In this document: piece by piece, positions 42,765-55,300 of the stretch
Position numbering within the stretch: the first letter of the stretch is position 1
Layout: each line of letters starts with the position of its first letter
Assembly (NCBI RefSeq): GCF_000003815.2
Contig: NW_023365758.1
Location: 552,679-611,186, forward strand
Direction: 5' to 3'
Length of the DNA: 58,508 bases
Source of the DNA: Branchiostoma floridae
Taxonomy: Eukaryota > Chordata > Leptocardii > Amphioxiformes > Branchiostomatidae
Made by a program: the position numbers and the translations under genes
Notes under the pieces: model-generated
Databases searched by the model: none
What the model was told of the DNA's origin: nothing
What the model saw: the letters and a program-made list of their open reading frames with translations, nothing else

Positions 42765-43343
42765 GTAGGTTAGACATGCGTTAACTGCCTTTCTACCCCG
42801 GAAGTGCTAAATCGTTCTTAAAAACTTAGAAACAGCAGTTTGTTTATTAGGAAATCAGTATTCGATTTGTAAGGGGGAGGGGGGCATTTATAGCCATTAC
42901 GACGTAAACAAATGTGGACATCGACAAGCAGCAACAAGGTTCGATATATTTATTGCATTAATCAATTCTGAATTTGTCTTGTGTGTATCGTTCTTGTGTG
43001 TGTGCGCGTGTGTGTTTGTGCTGTGTGCGTGCGTGCGTGTGTGTGTGTGTCTGGGTGTATGTGTGTGTGATGTTCGTGTGTATGTGTTGTGTCACTGTGT
43101 GTATGAGTACGGAATGTGTCGTGTGTACGAGTTTGTGTGTATACTCATTAGTATTTAGGTTAGGTGCTTTTTGACAGTTTCCTTTTTCATTTTGCCATGT
43201 TATTTCCAACTTTATTTTATTTACTGAACAGGCTGACTTATTGTATAATAGGGGATGAACCATGTCGTACTGTACTGCACCAAAAAGAGCACGCTTCTTA
43301 TGTGCTTTTTGGATGATTAATAGTTTGTTCCTTGTTTTCAGAA
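42765..43343 (+). other. 5' UTR intron of gene I
   Basis: About 577 bp, with a GT-rich stretch at 42980-43145. Alignable with both ends of the intron of gene H, which has the added retrotransposon. Confidence 0.6.
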
Positions 43344-44396
43344 ATGGACAGGACCAGTAACGAGACTGCTATGGACGATCTGACAACTGTATACCTTCTG
43401 GACGAGACAAGCAGCAGCGGGGAATTAGACACAGAAGAGCGGCAGAACGAGGAAGGGGACCTTCCATACGAGGGAACGTGCGGAGTAGAATCTGACCAGC
43501 CTCCCACACAGGGTCGAACAGAGCAGACGGACAGGCCTGCATTGAAATATACTGTTGATAAACAATATGCATGTGTGGAATGTGACTATAGGACAGCTTC
43601 AAAGACTAAACTGTCAATACACACAAGAAAACATACAGGCGAGAAACCCTATAAATGTAACCAGTGCAAATACTCTGCTGCACAGAAATGTACTTTGGAC
43701 CGACACATGGCTACACATACCGGAGAAAAATCCTTCATGTGTGGAGAGTGCGGGTACGGAACCACCAACAGGTTTAACCTGTCCATGCATGTAAGGAAGC
43801 ACACCGGTGAGAAACCTTACAAATGTGACCAGTGCGACTATTCTGCAGCACGGAAAGTTCATTTAGACGGACATATGACGTCTAAACACACCGGGGAAAA
43901 ACCCTACATGTGTGGAGAGTGCGGATACAGGACGGCTAACCGGGCTTCTTTGACCGTACATATGAGAACACACACAGGCGTGAAACCTTATAAGTGTGAC
44001 CAGTGCGAATATTCTACTGGACGTAAAAGTAACTTAAACCGACATATGGCTAATCACAAAGGTGAAAAACCCTTCATGTGTGGTGAGTGCGGATACAGGA
44101 CGGCTAACAGGTATGACCTATCCAGACACATGAGAACACATACAGGTGAGAAACCTTACAAGTGTGACCAGTGTGAATATTCTGCTGCACACAAAGTTTC
44201 TTTAGACCATCACATCACTAAGCATACCGGAGAAATGTGTGATGAGTGTGGGTACAGGACGGCTGACAGGTCTCACCTATCCGTACACACGAGAAGACAT
44301 ACAAGTGACCAGTCTGATTATTCCTCTGCCGTAAAAAGTAACCTAGATCTACACATAGCCAATCATACCGGAGAAAAACCTCACACATGCGGGTAG
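43344..44396 (+). CDS. Zinc-finger gene I: 9 fingers, truncated by nonsense codon and decaying
   Basis: The frame starts MDRTSNETAMDDL two bases after the acceptor TTTTCAG/AA. The family leader is followed by nine finger units. Finger 4 has an extra residue between its histidines (HMTSKH); the linker before finger 9 is lost (TGEMCDECGYR); a following unit has lost its first Cys (TSDQSDYSSA). The stop at 44394-44396 is TAG in place of the GAG of a CGE motif. Beyond it, three more finger remnants with frameshifts run to about 44600. The remaining 350-residue product could still bind DNA, but the C-terminal half is clearly decaying. Confidence 0.8.
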   Translation: MDRTSNETAMDDLTTVYLLDETSSSGELDTEERQNEEGDLPYEGTCGVESDQPPTQGRTEQTDRPALKYTVDKQYACVECDYRTASKTKLSIHTRKHTGEKPYKCNQCKYSAAQKCTLDRHMATHTGEKSFMCGECGYGTTNRFNLSMHVRKHTGEKPYKCDQCDYSAARKVHLDGHMTSKHTGEKPYMCGECGYRTANRASLTVHMRTHTGVKPYKCDQCEYSTGRKSNLNRHMANHKGEKPFMCGECGYRTANRYDLSRHMRTHTGEKPYKCDQCEYSAAHKVSLDHHITKHTGEMCDECGYRTADRSHLSVHTRRHTSDQSDYSSAVKSNLDLHIANHTGEKPHTCG

Positions 44397-44610
44397 TGTG
44401 GATACAAGACTTATCTTTTCATATGAGAAAACACACCGGCGAAAACCTTACAAATGTGACCAGTGCGACTATTCTGCTGCACCCACATTTGGCTCATCAC
44501 ACTAGTGAAAAACCCTTCATGTGTAGAGAGTGCAGGACAGCTGACAGAACTCGCCTATCTAAAAATATGAGAGCACATAAAGGTGAAAAGCGCCACAATG
44601 TTGTAAATGA
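44397..44610 (+). pseudogene. Former C-terminal fingers of gene I
   Basis: After the TAG come recognisable but frameshifted fingers: TGTGGATAC, then CATATGAGAAAACACACCGG, GACCAGTGCGACTATTCTGC and GAGTGCAGGACAGCTGAC. Confidence 0.75.
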
Positions 44611-45111
44611 CTTTATTCTTACTTCATGTTTTTTTTCATATATTACTTATATATTATGTAACATTTTTATGCATTATTATATACATTATTGTATTTCTAA
44701 AGCTGCTTACATGATCTCTCTGATTATACAGAATATGTGCTGAGCAGAGGCGTATACAATGTAAATTCCTAGTAAGTAGCATATGTATAAATCCACTTTT
44801 CTCGTGCCATTAGGTAAGCCATGTATTAGATAAACCATATTATAGTTGCTCTAAGATGTGAGCAAAAGTTGAACATGTACATAGTAGCTTCTGTATCTCT
44901 TTCTATATAGCCGTAGTAGAATACATTAGTCATTGTGGATTAAGTGAGATCTTACATCATTAAATGTATAATTCTACTTTATAACAATACATATCTCATT
45001 TATCATCTGATTACTGGTCCTACTTGTCCTTCTCATGCCGACTAACGGAGTCTTCATCATATTGTATCCAACCTAGTCTTTGTAGCTCCAAGATTAGTTT
45101 GGAGGATGCTA
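44611..45111. other. Tail-to-tail spacer between gene I and the outer kinase
   Basis: Paralogous to 34640-35148. It probably contains the 3' UTRs of both genes; no other gene seen. Confidence 0.45.
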
Positions 45112-45219
45112 CTAATTGGCCTCGTTGTTGTTCTCCTCTGAGTTCTCCATTACAACGTCATCCACGTCCGTCTCTGCGTCCGTTTGACTTTCATAGCAGA
45201 TTGGCGTAAAGAAGTAACC
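45112..45219 (-). CDS. Outer kinase, last exon (C-terminal tail)
   Basis: Acceptor TAACAG, then [20 protein letters not shown] and an acidic Asn-rich end, TAG at 45112-45114. It joins in phase 0 to the GAG ending the previous exon. If that donor were not used, the frame would stop two codons later (GTG GGA TAA gives ...EVG). The two tyrosines could be phosphorylation sites. Confidence 0.7.
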   Translation of the reverse strand, partial: GYFFTPICYESQTDAETDVDDVVMENSEENNNEAN

Positions 45220-46299
45220 CTGTTAGACAGAAATAAGAACAGCAACACGTCAAACATTGTAATTTGACCCCCCCCTTTTCAATTCTTGTGAATGCCAAAC
45301 GCTGAAGAAGCTATCGGTAACAGTGATACCCAACCTTTTCCATACCAGTTGGATTCGTAAATCATAATCGGGATTCGTGGCCGGGAGAATCCCGACATAT
45401 AGCCGCAGCGAGGATATTTTTAAGAGATGTTTTACTAGCGAGCGCTGCAGGCTTTCTAGGAAATCCGGGGAATTCACCGCTGAAAATTTATTTTGAAAAT
45501 TTAACTCTCGGAAATGATATTAACTGCGTTTGGAATAAGAATAATGATTTCAAAGTAAAAAAAAAATCGATAACAGTGCTGTCAAGAGAGGATTCATTGT
45601 TCACTCCTTTTGGAACCTCTGAGTGTGTGGAAGGATCGGAATGATTTGGGTTGGTATTAGACCACCTAGGAGTAGTCCGAATTTGGTCCGATCAGACTAA
45701 GATTCGTGAATCAGGCTCGATCCCCCTGGCCAGGTAAACCCCGATTCGCAAATCCTGATTTGAATTAGCCTCGATTGCAGGCTCTCTGGGCTCTTTCCGT
45801 GTTTTTATTTTGCGTGGTTATGATGAACTTTTTGTTGATGACTTTTTTGTGTGATAGGTTGTTTGTGCCACCGGCAGCACAAGCGACAAGGTACAAAAAG
45901 ACGTGGCCAGCAAAAGTGTATTACACCCCCCCCCCCCCAAAAAAGGCCAAGCCCAGACAGCCTTCAAGGGGTCTAAGAACCAGGTGGAAATAAGTAACGT
46001 TATCCCACCTCCGCCTCCAGTGCCAGCAGGCTGCTGAGCTGATTGGCGATCTCCTGTCCCCTGGGCCGGGCCTCCGGACTGGCAGACCAGCACGCACACA
46101 TCAGGGCACCTCTGTAAATGATAGAGCATTGTAAATCATTGTAGTTATCGTGCAACGGCCCATACCACTAAAAGTCTTACCATTTTTCTTAAATTCTTTT
46201 TTCAAGCGTTCTTGTTGTAAAGTAAGATCTCATGGATTGAACCGAACAATCATGTGCCCGTATTTGACATTGGTTAAGTCGGGACCACATTGTTACCAA

Positions 46300-46394
<95 letters not shown>

Positions 46395-49300
46395 GAGACA
46401 GAGAGAGAGAGAGACAGAGAGAGAACGGAAGGAAGGATGTAGAGTGGAGCGAATTTATCTGTTACGCTAGAACAAACTTATAATTGGCCAATTTCGCGCA
46501 GTAATCGATGACACAACGGCCTTGTTGCCACTTGATATTCACTTTAGAGCTTGAAGACTCGTCAGTGAGCTATTTTTGCTGCCACGTGACGCAGTCATAA
46601 TACAATTGGCCGACCAACAATTTGTCGGATATTCGCAATGTGCTTAGCCAAGACACGGGTTAGGGGGTTCAACGGAGTGTTGATTGTCAAGTTTTGACAG
46701 TAAAGAGAAGCCTATAGCTCCTGTCAGGAGCACCCAGTTGGTATTTGTTATGGGGATAAGATCTACAAAGTTTGATATGTAAAACGCACAGCACCTGGCA
46801 GAAGGAACCCACATTTGGTATTTGCTATGAGATTAAGATCTAGAAACAGTTTAAATGAGAAACACACAGCTCCTGGCAGCAGTCCTCCGGGACTTCCATG
46901 ACGTTCCCCTCCTCCAGCCAGCTGATGATCTCCCTGTCGGCAGACATGCCCGGGTACGGCGTGCCTCCTGCACAGGGCGGTGGGACAAAGCAAGATTAAT
47001 TACATCTTCTTACATCACAAAATCCACACATGCCCGAGTACGGCGTGCCTCCTGCAAAGGGCAGTGCGACAAAGCAACGTTAAGGTCTCATTCTAACAGC
47101 ACAAAACCCAAACATGCCCGGGTATGGCGTCCTCTTGCGCTGGGCAGTGGGACAAAGGAACATTAATGTCTCATTCTTACATCACAAAACCCAGACATGC
47201 CCGGGTACGGCGTGCCTCCTGCACAGGGCAGTGGGACAAAGGAGCATTAACGTCTCATTCATACATAACAAAACCAAGGCATGCACGGGTACGGCGTCCC
47301 TCCTGCGCACACAAATTAACATTAGCATCTTCTTCTGACATCACAAACTCAGACATGCCCAGGTAAGGCGTGCCTCCTGCACACATAAATTAACATTAGC
47401 ATCTTCTTCTGACATCACAAACCCAGACATGCCCGGGTACGGCGTCCCTCCTATACAGGGCAGTGGGGGCAGAACAACGTTAACATCTCATTCATACATC
47501 ACAAAACCCAGACATGCCCGGGTTCGGCGTCCCTCCTGCGCACACAAATTAACATTAGCATCTTCTTCTAACATCACAAACCCAGACATGCCTGGGTACG
47601 GGGTTCCTCCTGCACACACAAATTAACATTAGCATCTCCTTCTAACAGCACAAAACCCAGACATGCCCGGGTACGGCGTTCCTCCTTGGCAGGGCAGTGG
47701 GACAAAGGAACATGAACGTCTCATTCTCACATCACAAAACCCAGACATGTCCGCACAGGATAGTGGGACAAATCAACATTAACGCCTCGTTCTTGCATCA
47801 CAAAGCCCAGACATGCCCCGGTACGGCGTGCCTCCTGCAAAGGGCAGTGCGACAAAGCAACGTTAAGGTCTCATTCTAACAGCACAAAACCCAAACATGC
47901 CCGGGTATGGCGTCCTCTTGCGCTGGGCAGTGGGACAAAGGAACATTAATGTCTCATTCTTACATCACAAAACCCAGACATGCCCGGGTACGGGGTTCTT
48001 CCTGGACAGGGCAGTGGGACAAAGGAGCATTAACATCCCCCTCTAACATCACAAAACCCAGACATGCCCCGGGGTACGGCGTTCCTCCTACACAGGGCAG
48101 TGGGACAAAGGAACATTAACGTCTCATTCATACATCACAAAACCAAGACATGCACGGGTACGGCGTCCCTCCTGCGCACACAAATTAACATTAGCATCTT
48201 CTTCTGACATAACAAACCCAGACATGCCCAGGTACGGCGTGCCTCCTGCACACACAAATTAACATTAGCATCTTCTTCTGACATCACAAACCCAGACATG
48301 CCCGTGTACGGCGTGCCTCCTGGACATGGCGGTGGGACAAAGGAAAATTAATGTCTCATTCTCACATCACAAAACCCAGACATGCCTGGGTACCGGGCGT
48401 GCCTCCTGAGCAGGGCAGTGGGGACAAAGGAGCATTAACATCCCCCTCTAACATCACAAAACCAAGACATGCCCGGGTACGGCGTTCCTCCTGCAAAGGG
48501 CAGTGCGACAAAGCAACGTTAAGGTCTCATTCTAACAGCACAAAACCCAAACATGCCCGGGTATGGCGTCCTCTTGCGCTGGGCAGTGGGACAAAGGAAC
48601 ATTAATGTCTCATTCTTACATCACAAAACCCAGACATGCCCGGGTACGGCGTGCCTCCTGCACAGGATAGTGGGACAAAGTGAAATTAAATAACAGTTTA
48701 TTGCATTTTTTGCCCGAGGGCTAATTGCAGGTAACATTAAAGGAAACAAACAAATAGTGTAGAACAGTATAGAATGTGTCTACTCTAGTCTAAAAGCTAA
48801 CTCTAAACTGTAACCTGTTGGCCATGGGTTCTTTTCCTGAGATCGAGACAGTGGAAGACGAATGTGTGTCGTCTTCCACCATGTTTGACATGCGGTATAT
48901 ACAAGTTCTCTCGAACACATGTAACGTCTTGCATCCTTAAAATCTCCTTCTAACATCACAAAACCCAAACATAATAGAATAGGTGAGATGTTTCGTCTTC
49001 CACTGTCTTCGGAAAAGAAATCGAACCCAATAACTCAGGATCTGGAGTTAGCTTTTAGACTAGAGTAGACACCTGCTATATTGTTTTACACTGTTCTTCT
49101 TCCTATTGAAGTGACCACTATCACTGTTTTTACTCCTTTTATGTTACCTGCAATTAGCCCAAGGACAATAATTTGCAACAATAAAACTTTCTATCAACAA
49201 GGCAGCTAGAGATAGCAGGCTTCATCTGCATGCCCATATCCTTATAACAATTCTCTTGGTTGTTTGAGTGCTGGTGACCGGTACCGTGCATATGGTGACA

Positions 49301-52300
49301 CATTGCATATTGGACAATATTAAGCAAGTGCATATTGAGGATTTGTGCACAGTTAATACTGGATATATGTACAGTCAAACCTGTATTAGGGGCCACCTCT
49401 ACAGAGGGGCCACCTGTCCATAGTGGCCACTTTTTGTCGGTCCCTTGGGTAATTTATCTACAAGTTGCCACCTCTATACAGAGGCCACTTGTCTATAGTG
49501 GCCAAATTTGTCCGGTCCCTTGAGTGGCCGCTATAGACAGGTTTGACTGTACTGTTCTGTGTACGTCAGCGCAGCAGAGTGAAAAAGAAATGAGACAGAA
49601 TGGGAGAATTACAAAGTAGAAAAAAAAACTAACGGCACGATATCTTGCAGGATGACATACCTAAGGTTGCAATCTCCCACAGCAAAATCCCAAAAGACCA
49701 TCTGAAACACAAATACAAGACATCAAACAACGTTGGTGTGAGACAGCTTTTGTTAGTTGCATGTTCGTCTTAAAATCTGACATGTTTGAACCTTATATAG
49801 AAATGAATCATGCATCATTGGTAGTAATACGAAGCCTCCCATGCCACAAGTAAGTATCATTTCCCCATGCAAACGTGCAGCACGCAGTACTCACATGTCT
49901 GTCTTAGTGGTGAAGGTTCCGTCCTGAAGCGACTCTAACGCCATCCAGCGGATCGGCAGTCTGGCCCTGTCGGTCTGGGAGGAAGGAAAATTTCTTTCTT
50001 TTAATAATTTCTTTTCTTTCTATCTGATAGTATCTTCATCAGGGACATGGTGCAGACCAATCAGACTCTGTTACAGAAATACCTTAAGTGCCTACGGAAT
50101 ACACCAAGTATTCTAAAACGTCTTAAAACGTAGTGAAAGAGTCCCACCTCTGCCGCGGGTGTGACGTACTCTCGCTCCTTGTAGATGTCACGTGATAGCC
50201 CAAAGTCGCAGATCTTGGCGACCCTGTTCTCGCAGATCAGGACGTTCCTGGCGGCCAGGTCACGGTGCACGATCTGCAGACGATATGAGTGTATATGGAA
50301 TACATCGCATTGTATTCTACGCAATTAGCTTATGACATGGACCGTCGTCGTAATTTGAAATGGTTAATGCAACATCGCTGAAAGGGTGATGCCATAGCCA
50401 AGTGTATTAAAACGTGAGGGGGGGGGGGGAGCAAACGTGTATACATCCATTCGAATTAAACTTTAAGACAATGTCTGGACAAATGTTCTAAAATTTATGA
50501 ACGAAAGAAAGTTATCCACCACGGGTTTAAAACCAGGTCCAACATAACGTAATACTTTAACTATACCATATAATATTCTTCATTAAGAAACATCAAGACG
50601 TGGTCAGATTGTGCTTATACGCTTTATATGATGAAGTTGTTTAGGTTCTGAAATGATTGAATTGATCCTGAAGAAGGCGACAGTCGTCGTTAAAAATTTG
50701 ATTCGTGTATATTTTTGTGTTGGAAGAAAATTTAGCTTTGTACTATGATTACTGCCAACAAAGATGTGCATTCAATACCTTTTGTTTGTGCAGCTCCACC
50801 AGCGCCTGCGACACGTCCAGTGCGAACCGGACGAACTCCCTGTCCTGGTCCGTTGCCATGGTACCGGATTCGATACAAAGATGGCGGCAGGAGGTCAGGT
50901 AGTTGTGAAGGTCACCGTGAGGGGCGTACTCCATCAGGAGGTGCATGTTGTCTAGGGTGTATTAAAATCAGATTTTCAGTCCAAAGCAACCATACAAACG
51001 ATTGACAAACACACACACACACAAATTATACCAGTTTCTTACATATAACATGAATAGCGATACCTCCTCCACATTCCCTTAAAGTGATTACAAGACACAA
51101 CTCCAGTTGACTTCGGCCACTTGCGTAGGAATCACATTATACTTGGACTTGATCTCTGTACTTATTTATAGTACAGAAGTTGCATCTTATCACCGAAAGT
51201 TGCCTCAGCTAAAATCGCCTAACATTTTTCTAAGCTTCAAATTATACCTTTAATTTCAATCTTTGAAAGACATACTCGAAAGCCAAATATCATTACAGAC
51301 TACCGTAATCATTTGCAATAAGCGGGTCAAAATATCTATATACATACCTACATACCTCAAGGCAACACCTTTTTCACAGCGGTAGAAAGGATCTGATACA
51401 ATTCCTTGAGCAGAATGGGAGTTATTTCGGCTTATTCTTAGCCTAAACTCCGTACGTTCTTTCATTTATTTTTTTATTTATTTATTTGGATTCTCCACAC
51501 TGGAGGGTATGGCGGAACAGGTGTCAAAAGACACCTTTTCGAAGCCGCCATACCTTAAACATAACAATGATACATCAAATCATAATATACATAAATACAA
51601 GAACAGATATCATAATCAATGTAACATTCAAGTCAAGATAAATCAAGTTAACAACACACATGCATTATGGAGTCTAGATCTATGAAATAGATATACAAAT
51701 GTACATGTAGTAATAACATAAGGTAAAATTATCGTGGCCTTGTGGCAATGCAAGAGGCGCAACAGCATGCTAGTGACCATGTGCAAGCCTGCTCTAGCTT
51801 GAAGTTTTGTCGGAAACGGTTTTGCATAAATGTAGATAGCTTTCGTTTAAAGGCAGACACATCGGACGGGCTTGTGGCTGATGCTCCCAGCCCTCTGATT
51901 TCAACGGGAAGTTTGTTCCAAATTGTGATAAGTCGTGGAGTAAATGAGGAGGCAAATGAAGAAGATCTTACTCTATGAGGGACTAACATGTGTGCCCTTG
52001 AACTACGTGGCGTTCTTGTAGGGAATGCAGCTAACCTCGCTAGATCTGAATCATATACCTTTGCAAGGGACTTAACAAATATTGTTAAGATTAAAGTAAA
52101 CTGGTCATCACCCAAGTCTGACAGCAGTACGGATCAAACTATGTCAATAAAAACAACGTTATCCTGTACAGGAACCAAAGTACGGTAAACCCATGACTTT
52201 CATTTCACAATCTGTGAAATATCAGCAGATTTTTCATTCTATGTTGGACACATTTACCCTATATCGTAGAGGAAAATTGCCAATGTTAATTATCCACAGG

Positions 52301-55300
52301 TTCTTTTTTTATAGCAATCACAAACAACGATTAGTCAATCCCCACAAAAGGCACTTTTTTTTGCTGTTAGTGTACAACCGCACCACTTTAGAACCCAGGA
52401 CTGTGTACCTCCGACCTAGCGCGCGGCTGCAAAACTTTACCTGCTAATTTCTTACGTTACAAACAAGGTTTCACCAATCTGACTTTTGAGATCAGTTCGG
52501 CTCGCTAAAAGGGAAAACACGCGTCTATGCAGCCGTATATTTTTGGCTCGGATGCCCACTCGGAGTAATACATCAATGAAACCCTAGTATATTTGAAAAA
52601 AAAAAAGAACGACAAACATATTCCCTTTTTATTACAGTTGTACTGGGGCGTGTAGATAACAGCCAAGCTCGGAAATTAAAGTTTTTGGGAACGCCAAGAA
52701 CTCGTTCAAGTACGTCAATGTAGCTGTAGTTTGAGTAGCTATGTTAAATAGCAATATATTTGTAAAGCCAGTCCAGATCCACTCTACACAGTCAGTTAAA
52801 TTCTAGGAGTAGTATCAGTTCATTCATAGTCATTGTCTTGGTGTTAACTTTCACTATCTACAACTACGGTTCCTACAACTGATCAACTGATTTCCTCCAT
52901 CCCACTCATGTATTTGCTTAATAAAAACCCTACGATAGCTTGCCTCCTTTATGATTACACTATAATTACACCATATAATGACATGAATTGGCAGGTGAAT
53001 TTGAATTGTGAGAGAGCTCATTATTGACTGTTGTGATTGGCCAGGCGCGCGGCAAATCTTTCTGGCCTCATCTGGTCAATCCTCTGGAACAGTTCCTGAG
53101 GTGTCGGTCGCTTCGATGGTTGCACTATCCAGCAGGACCTGATGATGCGGTACACCGACATCGGACAGTTCTCCGGCTGCTGCAGACGGACTCCTTTCCT
53201 CAGCAGCTCCAACAGCGTGCACACGTCCGGGTGCATCGGGCCGCCAGCATAGCGCGGCTCCTCCCCGAAGCTGGCGATCTCCCACAGCAGCACGCCGTAC
53301 GACCACACGTCACTCTCGCACGTGTACACCCCGTCCCGTAACGACTCCACCGCCATCCACTTCAGCGGCAACAGCTCCTCCTCCCCGCCCTGGTTGGTGC
53401 GTTTGTACGCCGATGACACGTAAACGTCACGCGACAGCCCGAAATCCGAGATCTTGGCCGCCTTCCTGTCGCTGATGACGACGTTACGAGCTGCGATGTC
53501 CCTGTGCACGATCTTCAGACGTGCCAGCTCCGATAGCCCACAGGCCACGTCACAGGCAAAGCCGAGCCGCTCCAACAGTTTGCTGTTCCCCGTCGTCTTG
53601 TAGTGCTCACGCAGAGTCCACAGGTACCGCCGCAGGTCCTCATGGCCCGCGTACTCCACTAGGATGTACTGAGGCTCAGACTTCGTCACCACGCCGAAAA
53701 GCTTCACCACGTTCGGGTGCCCCTCTCTGTCCTCGTGGATCCTGGCGAGGATGTCCATCTCGCGGCGGAAATCCCGGGCAGCCGACGGCGTCGCGCGGTC
53801 GGACCGGAGACATTTGGCGGCCACCAGAACCTGATAGCCCGCCGGCACGCGCAGCCTTCCCCGCACGACATGGCCGAACTCGCCCTCTCCGATCATGTGT
53901 TCGAAACGAACGTCCTCTTTGTCAACTTCCCAGGATGAAAGGGTTGCTATGTCTGACGTCATCTCTGACGTCATCTCTGAGCCCACAGTTGGGCCAGCCG
54001 GCCTTCTTGGCCTGTCTTCCATGACACCAGTTACGATACAGACGATTACAGCAACGATCGGGATAACAGACGCTAACACCGCAACAACGACTTGGTTCTT
54101 GTCAGGACCCGGGCTCATCTGGCAAGACTCTCCCGACTGTCCGTCAGCACAGCAGGTGCCATCGGTGGGATCACAGGAGGCGTGTTCATCACAGTCGCAC
54201 TTCGTGCTGCAGTTCAACGGTAACCCGAATACGCTAGGTGCGCATGTGTACTCACACCTGCACGCCTGCTCACACCTGTCTCCATGACGACCCGGAGGAC
54301 ACAGACAACCCTCCCACCTGTCACACGTCCCTCCGTGCTGACAGTCACACACTTGGCTGCAGTCTTCCCCGTGATAGTTGGAACTGCATCCCATGTCGCG
54401 TAGAATGTAAGATGCATTAAAACGTTTGCCATCTTCAGCCTGCACCAAACAACTATATCTGCCGTTATCTGATTCCAGGATCGGTTCAAAGCTGATGGAG
54501 CTGATCTTTACTGTCCCTTTTCCGATGACTTTCTTGTAGTTACGTCTTTTTCCAGCGTTATCAACCCACGTCATATTTGCCACGTGGATGTGGGGAGCCA
54601 GGCAGGTCAGAGTCAGACGGGTACCGATGTACTTCACGACTGAATCGCCAGGTTTATCCACGATGACGACCTCAGGCCAGGGAATATCACAGACCCTCCC
54701 TCTCCATCCCGGACGGCACTCACACGCACCGTTAAAGCCATGGCAACGGGCACCGTTCTTGCAGATACAGTGTTTGTCGCAGTACACACCGTACAAGCCC
54801 TCAGGACATCCGGTAACTGTGAACTGCAGCCTGTATCCGATTGTTTGCTCAACCGGACGTCTCATCGGCCCATAGTGGAACACAGTGAAGTTACCGTCAC
54901 ACCGTACCCAGTATGGCGATGTTGACCAGATCTGATCCAACTCTGCAAGGATGACATGGTCACTTTCCTCCCGCCGGAGTCCGCCGTGTTGTACCCATTC
55001 GGGCAGGCTGTCATTGAGTGACAGATCCCACAACGAGACGTTTCCTTTTTTCTTCCCCTGCCTGTCGTGACACGTGAGTTCAATCCTTTCCTGTGGCGTT
55101 ACTTCATGAAATTTAGGACTGAAGGCGAATCTTCCGGAACAGTCACCCCTCAAGACGAAGTTCACGGTGCTGTTCCTCGATATAACATGCTCCTGAAGAT
55201 AGTCGATATCGTCACCACTAATGACGGTGTAATTTCCGCCTCTCCCTCTGCCTGAAAGGACCGGAGTTTCGCACCGTTTGTTATAGAGCGGCGGGTATCC

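Noticed and set aside
46968-48690. CRISPR-like array (regular repeats)
   Set aside because: Repeats and spacers are not distinct, units are diverged copies of an exon edge, and the DNA is animal.
52171-53020. Poly(A) tail proving retroposition of the nested kinase
   Set aside because: No long A run on the minus strand after the stop and no flanking direct repeats seen, so retroposition stays an inference.
53024-54287. Plus-strand frames opposite the nested kinase
   Set aside because: Shadows of a GC-rich coding sequence on the other strand.
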